64,000 nucleotides of DNA, taken from the NCBI RefSeq assembly GCF_019443125.1, contig NZ_JAHYXK010000012.1, positions 1 to 64,000 of the forward strand, written 5' to 3'. This stretch comes from Pontibacter aydingkolensis (lineage in GTDB: Bacteria > Bacteroidota > Bacteroidia > Cytophagales > Hymenobacteraceae). The notes under the pieces were generated by a model. That model had not been told where the DNA came from and made no database searches. It worked only from the letters and a program-made list of their open reading frames with translations. Within the stretch, counting starts at the first letter, position 1. Each line of letters begins with the position of its first letter. Both the position numbers and the translations under genes were made by a program. Of the stretch, positions 59,717 through 64,000 are shown piece by piece.

Positions 59717-62206
59717 CTAAACAGGATCTACATCTGCCACGATGCGCACATCCTTAAAGTCGGGGAGGAGTTTGAGGTTAAAGATAGCCTGTGCGATCTG
59801 GCTTTTGGCAGCGCGCAGATTGGTTGTTTCGCGGGGCAGTTTAATGTGCACCTCTTGCAGAAACAGGTTACGTATTTTAAAAATGTACGGCACTTCTGGC
59901 CCCAGCACCTGCTGCTTGCCCATTCTGTCGGTCAGGTCTTTTGCCAGAACAATAGCCGCATTCTCTGCAACGCGTTCATCCATGTGCTTTACAGTTACCT
60001 TTATCATGCGCACAAACGGCGGATAGACAAAGCGCATACGTTCCTCTATTTCATGTTCATAAAGGCTCAGATAATCGTTGCTGCGTACCTTTCTAAAGAT
60101 GGGCTGCAGAGGGTCTCTGGTTTGTATAATTACGGCACCAGGCTTCTCTTTACGGCCTGCGCGTCCGCTTACCTGCACAAACAGCTGGTAAGCGCGTTCA
60201 TGCGCCCTGAAATCCGGGAAGTTGATGATCGTATCGGCATTTAGTATACCCACCAGGCTTACATGCTCAAAGTCGAGACCTTTGGTTACCATCTGTGTAC
60301 CCACCAGTACATTGGTTTTGCCTGTCTCAAAGTCGGCGATTATTTGTTGGTAGCTGTTCTTCTTTTTGGTAGTATCTAGGTCCATGCGCTGCACATCGGC
60401 GTTAGGCAGAAGCAGCTTCAGCTCATCCTCTACCTTCTCGGTACCAAAGCCCATACTTTTAAGCGTGGTAGCACCGCAGGCAGGGCAATCGTGGGGCATG
60501 CGTTCGTGGTAGCCACAGTAATGGCAACGCAACTCGTTGTTATACTTGTGGTACGATAAGCTTACAGCGCAATGCCTGCACTTAGGTATCCAGCTACACT
60601 CTTCGCAGCTGATAAATGGTGCATAGCCACGCCTGTTCTGGAAAAGTATAACCTGCTCTTTTCGGTTCAGCCTTTCCTCAATAGCTGTTAGTAGTTTACC
60701 CGAAAAGTGACTGTGCATGTTTTTGCGGTGTTGTTCTTCGCGGGTGTTAACCAGTTCAATGTCAGGTAGCTGCGCCTCACCAAAACGTTTGGTCATTTCA
60801 ACCAATCCCCAGCGGCCGGTTTTGCAGTTGTAATAAGTTTCTACTGATGGTGTGGCCGAGCCCAGCAAGGTTTTAGCGCCTTGCAAGTGTGCCATCATCA
60901 GGGCTGTTTCGCGGGCGTTGTAGCGTGGGGCTGGGTCGTACTGCTTATAGCTGGCTTCGTGTTCCTCATCTATTATCACCAGCGACAGGTCGTGGAAAGG
61001 CAGGAACACCGAAGAACGTACACCCACCACCACCTGGAAACGGCCCGAGAGTATACCTTGCCATACTTCGGCCCGCTCATTGTCTGAGAACTTGGAATGA
61101 TATACACCCAGCTTATCGCCAAACACTTTCATCAGGCGCTGTACTATCTGGGCGGTAAGCGCAATTTCTGGTAGCAAGTATAAAACCTGCCCTCCGCTAT
61201 CGAGTGCATGCTTTATCAGGTCGATGTATACTTCGGTTTTGCCGCTACCGGTAACGCCATGCAGTAATACCGTATCTTTCTCTTTAAACAGCCCCAGAAT
61301 CTCATCCTTCGCCTTTGCCTGGTGCTCTGATAAGGCCATGGGCAGCAGTTTTGCCTGATGCTCCACGGGAAACCTGGATACTACCTGGTCAAACTGCTCC
61401 AGCACGCCTTTTTTAATAAGCGTGTTGATAGACGAAGCTGATAGGTGAGGTGAGTTTGCCAGTTCGCTTTTCGTAATGCCTTTGTAGTTCAGGTGGATAT
61501 CCTGGTGTACCGGCACCTTTTGCAGGTAGTTCAGCAGCACATCTAATTGCTTGGGCTGAGGCGCCAGTTGGTTAAAGAGTTCCTCCAGCATGCCCTCGTC
61601 CTGCACAAAATGCTCTGAAATGCGCAGCTTCTTCACCACCTTCGGCGAAAACTTATCGCTTACCTGCTCATAAATAATGATCGCCTCTTTCTGTATAAGC
61701 GACTTTATAAACTTGTGGTAACTTTTGAGCTGAAGCAGGGTACCTACATCTGAAAACGTAAGCGCCTGGTTATGCTGCAGGGCGTAAATGATCTTCTCTT
61801 CCTGTGGGGCAAGTATAAGCTCGTCCTCTTCGGGGTTATAGTGCGGGTGCAGTTGTATTCTGGATTCGCTGCTGAGCTTAAGTGCTGAAGGCAGTGCCGC
61901 GTTGATCACCTCGCCCAGGGTGCACATGTAATAGTCGGCAATCCATTTAAACAGCTTTAGCTGTGGCGTGGTGATGATTGGTTTATCATCCAGCACGTCT
62001 AAAATATACTTTGCCTGGTACTCAGCAGGAGCATTCTGATGGATCTCAGCTACAATACAACTCAGTACCTTTTTAGAACCGAACTGCACAATTACCCGCG
62101 CACCTACCAGCACCTCATCATTCATCTCGAACGGAATGCGATAGGTATAAAGCTTCGGCAAAGGCAGTGGCAGGATCACATCAGCAAAAAAAGTGACGCG
62201 CTCCAC
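59717..62206 (-). CDS. priA: Primosomal helicase PriA (replication restart)
   Basis: About 829 residues from the proposed GTG at 62206 (MERVTFFADVILPLPLPKLYTYRIP, the start of the 3'-binding domain). Numbering below counts from a TTG at 62278. Walker A GVTGSGKTEVY is at 341, with DEEH at 437-440. Eight zinc-binding Cys are at 558, 561, 567, 570, 585, 588, 598 and 601. The helicase C-terminal motifs are QRMDLDTT and VSGRAGR. It restarts stalled forks by unwinding and loading DnaB. No ATG precedes the first domain. The TTG at 62278 lies in a GACCTTTG box that looks like the promoter, so GTG 62206 is preferred. Its protein sequence is complete. Confidence 0.93.
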   Translation of the reverse strand: MERVTFFADVILPLPLPKLYTYRIPFEMNDEVLVGARVIVQFGSKKVLSCIVAEIHQNAPAEYQAKYILDVLDDKPIITTPQLKLFKWIADYYMCTLGEVINAALPSALKLSSESRIQLHPHYNPEEDELILAPQEEKIIYALQHNQALTFSDVGTLLQLKSYHKFIKSLIQKEAIIIYEQVSDKFSPKVVKKLRISEHFVQDEGMLEELFNQLAPQPKQLDVLLNYLQKVPVHQDIHLNYKGITKSELANSPHLSASSINTLIKKGVLEQFDQVVSRFPVEHQAKLLPMALSEHQAKAKDEILGLFKEKDTVLLHGVTGSGKTEVYIDLIKHALDSGGQVLYLLPEIALTAQIVQRLMKVFGDKLGVYHSKFSDNERAEVWQGILSGRFQVVVGVRSSVFLPFHDLSLVIIDEEHEASYKQYDPAPRYNARETALMMAHLQGAKTLLGSATPSVETYYNCKTGRWGLVEMTKRFGEAQLPDIELVNTREEQHRKNMHSHFSGKLLTAIEERLNRKEQVILFQNRRGYAPFISCEECSWIPKCRHCAVSLSYHKYNNELRCHYCGYHERMPHDCPACGATTLKSMGFGTEKVEDELKLLLPNADVQRMDLDTTKKKNSYQQIIADFETGKTNVLVGTQMVTKGLDFEHVSLVGILNADTIINFPDFRAHERAYQLFVQVSGRAGRKEKPGAVIIQTRDPLQPIFRKVRSNDYLSLYEHEIEERMRFVYPPFVRMIKVTVKHMDERVAENAAIVLAKDLTDRMGKQQVLGPEVPYIFKIRNLFLQEVHIKLPRETTNLRAAKSQIAQAIFNLKLLPDFKDVRIVADVDPV

Positions 62207-62278
62207 AGCCTGCTCTGGCGGGTAATTAAAATTGAGTAGCTCTGACAAAGGGTGAAAGTATAAATGCCTTATCTGCAA

Positions 62279-62357
62279 AGGTCGGAAAAAAGGAGGTAAA
62301 TGTTAATTGTTGAATGGTTTAATTGTTGGATAGTTGATGGTTAATTGGTCGTTGATC
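62279..62357. other. Leader/promoter region of priA
   Basis: An AT-rich stretch. On the minus strand GACCTTTG overlaps the 5' end of the longest priA frame and resembles the -7 boxes of queA (17702) and the 22620 operon (23187), which read TACCTTTG. Tentative. Confidence 0.3.
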
Positions 62358-62578
62358 GTTATCCGGAATGTAGAGACGCAACATTTTGCGTCTTGCTTGC
62401 CATAGTAATAAGCCTGATCTGGCACTCTTTCCTGGCGCAAGTGACACTTCGTTTAACACTTGCGCTATGGAAATAATAAAAACAAGATCGAACAACGATT
62501 AACCAGCAAAGAATAACGAAACTTACCGTCCTGTAGCAGCCAAGACGCAAAATGTTGCGTCTCTACATTCCGGATAAC
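62358..62578. mobile_element. MITE-like element with 38-bp perfect terminal inverted repeats
   Basis: Bases 62358-62395 and 62541-62578 are perfect reverse complements (38 bp). Inside each lies the palindrome AGACGCAA/TTGCGTCT, and a second hairpin, GCGCAAGTG/CACTTGCGC, lies within the element (about 62434-62464). The element is 221 bp, has no gene, and a related palindrome occurs at 11848-11867. That is the look of a non-autonomous mobile element or REP-type composite. Flanking target-site duplications were not found. Confidence 0.6.
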
Positions 62579-62655
62579 CAACAATAATTAACTTATAACC
62601 AATTAACTGTCAGTGATATAATAATTAAGCCATTTAAACAATCAGCAATTCGGTC

Positions 62656-64000
62656 TTATAGCGCAGGGAACTTCTCACTTTCCTGCTTTCCTTTTAGTTG
62701 ATCAAGGGCATCTGCTGCATGGTGCACAGGCAACTGGCAGGTTTTATTGTAACATACATAAACAGTGGTTTTGCCGCCAATAGCTACTCTTTGGTTTAAA
62801 AGTGGCAATTCACTTTTATCGGTGGTGCCAGCCAGAATTATATTAGGTAAGTAAAAAGAACTGATCTCTGCACGCATTTCCGGAGCTTCTGGGCCTACAA
62901 TGGCTACTTCTGCGGTTTGAGCTAGTTTGTAGTAATAAAGTATGGCCCAGTTGCTTAGATGTGATGGCTCTTTTAAGACCAGGTCTTTCATTTTAGCCAG
63001 CATACTTTCAGATAGTTCGGTGTAGTTATGCTCATCAAAGTATAAACCAAGCAGGTGCAGGTTAATGGCCATCACCGAGTTGGAAGACGGTATCACATTA
63101 TCGAATAACTCTTTCTTGCGTGCAATTAGCTTTTCAGCCTCCTGGTCTGTGAAGTAGAACATGCATTCCGCTTCATCAAAGAAGTTGTCTAAAGTATAAG
63201 CCGTAAGTTCCTTTGCCTGCTGTAGCCAGTCTTCGTTAAAAGTAACTTCATACATCCTTATAAAGGCGTTGATAAGTATGGCGTAATCTTCTAAGAATCC
63301 CTCTATAGTCGCTTTACCGTTTTTATAGTTGTGGAAGAGTCTGTTGCCGGTTTTAAAGTTGCGAAGTATAAACTCAGCGTTACGGATAGCCAGTTTCAGA
63401 AAGTGCTTGTTGCCAAAAGTATAATAGGCATCTGCAAGGCCCTTCAGCATAAGTGCATTCCAGGAGCACAGTATTTTATCATCTAAGGCAGGCCTTATGC
63501 GCTCTGCCCGCACCTGCATGATCTTCTCTTTCCAATTTTGCACCATATCCTGCAGCACTTCCAGCTCAAGTTCATTCTCTTCGGCAAAAGCCTCGTCGCT
63601 TATTCTACGGTGCAATATGTTGCGGCCATGCTCAAAATTACCAGCTGCTGTGGCATGGTAATATTTAGAAAAGAGCGGCTCTTCAGAGCCAAATAGCTGG
63701 TGCAGTTCATTCTTCGTGAAAGTATAAAATTTGCCTTCTTCACCTTCGCTGTCAGCATCCAGGGAGGAGTAGAAACCACCTTCAGGACTCATCAATTCAC
63801 GCTCTGCAAAAGCAATGGTCTCATATACTACATCATGGTATAGGGTTTCGCGGGTAGCCTGGTATGCCTCGGCGTAAAGTGAAATTAACTGGCCATTGTC
63901 GTATAGCATCTTCTCGAAATGGGGTACGAGCCATTCCTCGTCTACAGAGTAGCGTGCAAAGCCGCCGCCAGCCTGGCCGTAAATGCCACCATAGGCCATT
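62656..64000 (-). CDS. YyaL/DUF255-type thioredoxin-domain protein, C-terminal part (cut by window edge)
   Basis: About 447 residues are visible and the 5' part lies beyond 64000; the first Met is probably internal. QAGGGFARYSVDEEWLVPHFEKMLYDNGQL, EGGFYSSLDADSEGEEGKFYTF and LDDKILCSWNALMLKGLADA match the (alpha/alpha)6 barrel of YyaL/SPATA20 proteins, whose N-terminal DUF255 thioredoxin-like domain would be outside. The C-terminus carries Cys residues (VYVCYNKTCQLPVHHA). Family members are called thioredoxin domain-containing proteins and have no settled reaction. Single gene as far as seen. Confidence 0.88.
   Translation of the reverse strand, partial: MAYGGIYGQAGGGFARYSVDEEWLVPHFEKMLYDNGQLISLYAEAYQATRETLYHDVVYETIAFAERELMSPEGGFYSSLDADSEGEEGKFYTFTKNELHQLFGSEEPLFSKYYHATAAGNFEHGRNILHRRISDEAFAEENELELEVLQDMVQNWKEKIMQVRAERIRPALDDKILCSWNALMLKGLADAYYTFGNKHFLKLAIRNAEFILRNFKTGNRLFHNYKNGKATIEGFLEDYAILINAFIRMYEVTFNEDWLQQAKELTAYTLDNFFDEAECMFYFTDQEAEKLIARKKELFDNVIPSSNSVMAINLHLLGLYFDEHNYTELSESMLAKMKDLVLKEPSHLSNWAILYYYKLAQTAEVAIVGPEAPEMRAEISSFYLPNIILAGTTDKSELPLLNQRVAIGGKTTVYVCYNKTCQLPVHHAADALDQLKGKQESEKFPAL

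Noticed and set aside
1..64000. Explaining all TATACTTT copies as promoters
   Set aside because: The consensus -7 box is TAnnTTTG with a TTG about 19 bases upstream; most copies lack both and lie inside genes in either orientation.

Overview
The window looks like chromosomal DNA of a Bacteroidota bacterium. Many features suggest order Cytophagales, with a Pontibacter/Hymenobacter-like organism as my best guess. The evidence is type IX secretion (T9SS) C-terminal sorting domains of both kinds, two PorP/SprF proteins, a TonB-dependent receptor with a carboxypeptidase-like N-terminus, promoters of the Bacteroidota form (TTG about 19 bases upstream of TAnnTTTG), and almost no Shine-Dalgarno signals. 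No rRNA, tRNA, CRISPR array or phage module was found.

Layout: 1-69 start of an IS5-type transposase running off the left edge. 159-2032 a barrel protein and an LVIVD-repeat lipoprotein. 2577-3299 an XRE regulator, a membrane protein and their promoter/operator. 3437-4180 a ThuA lipoprotein. 4206-7171 a TonB receptor with a PepSY membrane protein (metal or haem uptake). 7351-8310 two tandem paralogous Cys-rich lipoproteins. 8379-11585 a BNR/sortilin-like beta-propeller protein. 11954-13926 an NYN/OST-HTH protein divergent from a DUF1028 protein. 13927-14865 a gene-poor gap with a terminator, a probable SRP RNA and inverted repeats. 14866-17679 an M28 peptidase and QueA. 17753-36756 two 'PorP/SprF + type-B sorted adhesin' operons around a DUF2721 pair. 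One of these adhesins is a 4136-residue protein made of about 45 Ig/PKD-like modules. 37267-39849 an M14 peptidase. 40653-48812 a 2719-residue adhesin with a type-A sorting domain. 48894-50783 a CocE-type hydrolase. 50945-52919 small and hypothetical genes. 52951-53072 a candidate small RNA or attenuator. 53251-58830 a second M14 peptidase, DinB, a DASS transporter and two tiny membrane proteins. 58957-62206 a cupin and PriA. 62358-62578 a MITE-like element. 62656-64000 a YyaL/DUF255 protein cut by the right edge.

How the genes work together: the strongest theme is the cell surface. Three very large T9SS cargo proteins, two with an outer-membrane PorP/SprF partner directly downstream, plus several secreted peptidases (M28, two M14, CocE-like), fit a gliding or surface-attached degrader of peptides and polymers. 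Housekeeping genes (queA, priA, the SRP RNA) are scattered between them.

The most unusual signal is not a gene. A short asymmetric motif, AAAGTATAA / TTATACTTT, recurs all over the window, in coding and non-coding DNA and on both strands. By hand I counted about 185 copies of the core AGTATA/TATACT and about 80 of the 8-mer AAGTATAA/TTATACTT. It is built into the stems of at least two terminators, and it is much rarer in the two giant adhesin genes. I know of no described function for it.
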